Positions 63,975 through 64,000 of a stretch of 64,000 nt of DNA are shown one piece after another. Below the pieces are notes generated by a model. It saw nothing but the letters and a program-made list of their open reading frames with translations, had not been told where the DNA came from and searched no databases. Within the stretch, counting starts at the first letter, position 1, and each line of letters begins with the position of its first letter. Origin of the DNA: Pseudarthrobacter sp. MM222 (GTDB taxonomy: Bacteria; Actinomycetota; Actinomycetes; Actinomycetales; Micrococcaceae); the NCBI RefSeq assembly GCF_947090775.1, contig NZ_OX352321.1, positions 3,348,001 through 3,412,000 on the forward strand, read 5' to 3'. Made by a program: the position numbers and the translations under genes.

Positions 63975-64000
63975 TGCTAGCTCCTTTGCTGTGCAAGATC

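Overview
The window is high-GC, densely packed actinobacterial DNA. Gene families, RBS style (AGGAGG and AAAGGA, frequent GTG/TTG starts, 4-11 bp start/stop overlaps) and gene content (DUF222-HNH gene, DUF2029/GT87 proteins, CatR-KatA, DUF1059) fit a soil Micrococcaceae such as Arthrobacter/Pseudarthrobacter. That placement is an inference; no rRNA or taxonomic marker is present.

Layout. 1-5.3 kb: a minus-strand ABC-transporter operon (lipoprotein binding protein, two permeases, fused double ATPase, then an MFS gene running off the left edge) behind a 17/19 match to the DtxR/IdeR iron box. The order resembles the staphylopine-type Cnt metallophore systems. 5.5-12.8 kb: CitE-like lyase, a coupled GH13 alpha-glucosidase/aldo-keto reductase pair divergent from a ROK repressor, a Na+/H+ antiporter and a small NAD(P)-binding protein. 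12.8-25.6 kb is the most distinctive part: three tandem galactose-oxidase-type copper-radical oxidases with discoidin domains, followed on the same strand by a Tat multicopper oxidase and a lipoprotein. All three keep every copper and cofactor residue known from fungal galactose oxidase. The block starts at a tRNA-Met gene, and a decayed 3' piece of that tRNA lies between the second and third copies, with a degraded ORF beside it.

25.6-41.3 kb: tRNA-Met and tRNA-Thr, a DEAD-box RNA helicase with a long leader, a MOSC protein, a YgiB-like/YgiC-like/APC-permease operon, glutaryl-CoA dehydrogenase, two GT87 paralogues flanking an HxlR-MFS pair, and the reverse transsulfuration genes (cystathionine beta-synthase, cystathionine gamma-synthase). 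41-54 kb: housekeeping and stress genes (AlkA-like glycosylase, acyl-CoA synthetase, thioredoxin, MgtC, an EAL phosphodiesterase coupled to a 58-aa DUF1059 protein, DinB, YajQ, HtpX), tRNA-Tyr and several small genes. 54-64 kb: MFS exporter, CatR/FurA-type regulator with palindromic operator and catalase, DUF2461, a DUF222-HNH gene, a cationic amino-acid permease with two putative operators, and an acetaldehyde-dehydrogenase/DUF779 pair.

Functional links: the galactose oxidases should produce H2O2 outside the cell and need copper, as does the adjacent multicopper oxidase. KatA handles peroxide in the cytoplasm but is separately regulated. The iron-box operon is probably a metal-chelate importer with an exporter. 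No CRISPR array, prophage, intact insertion sequence or rRNA was seen.
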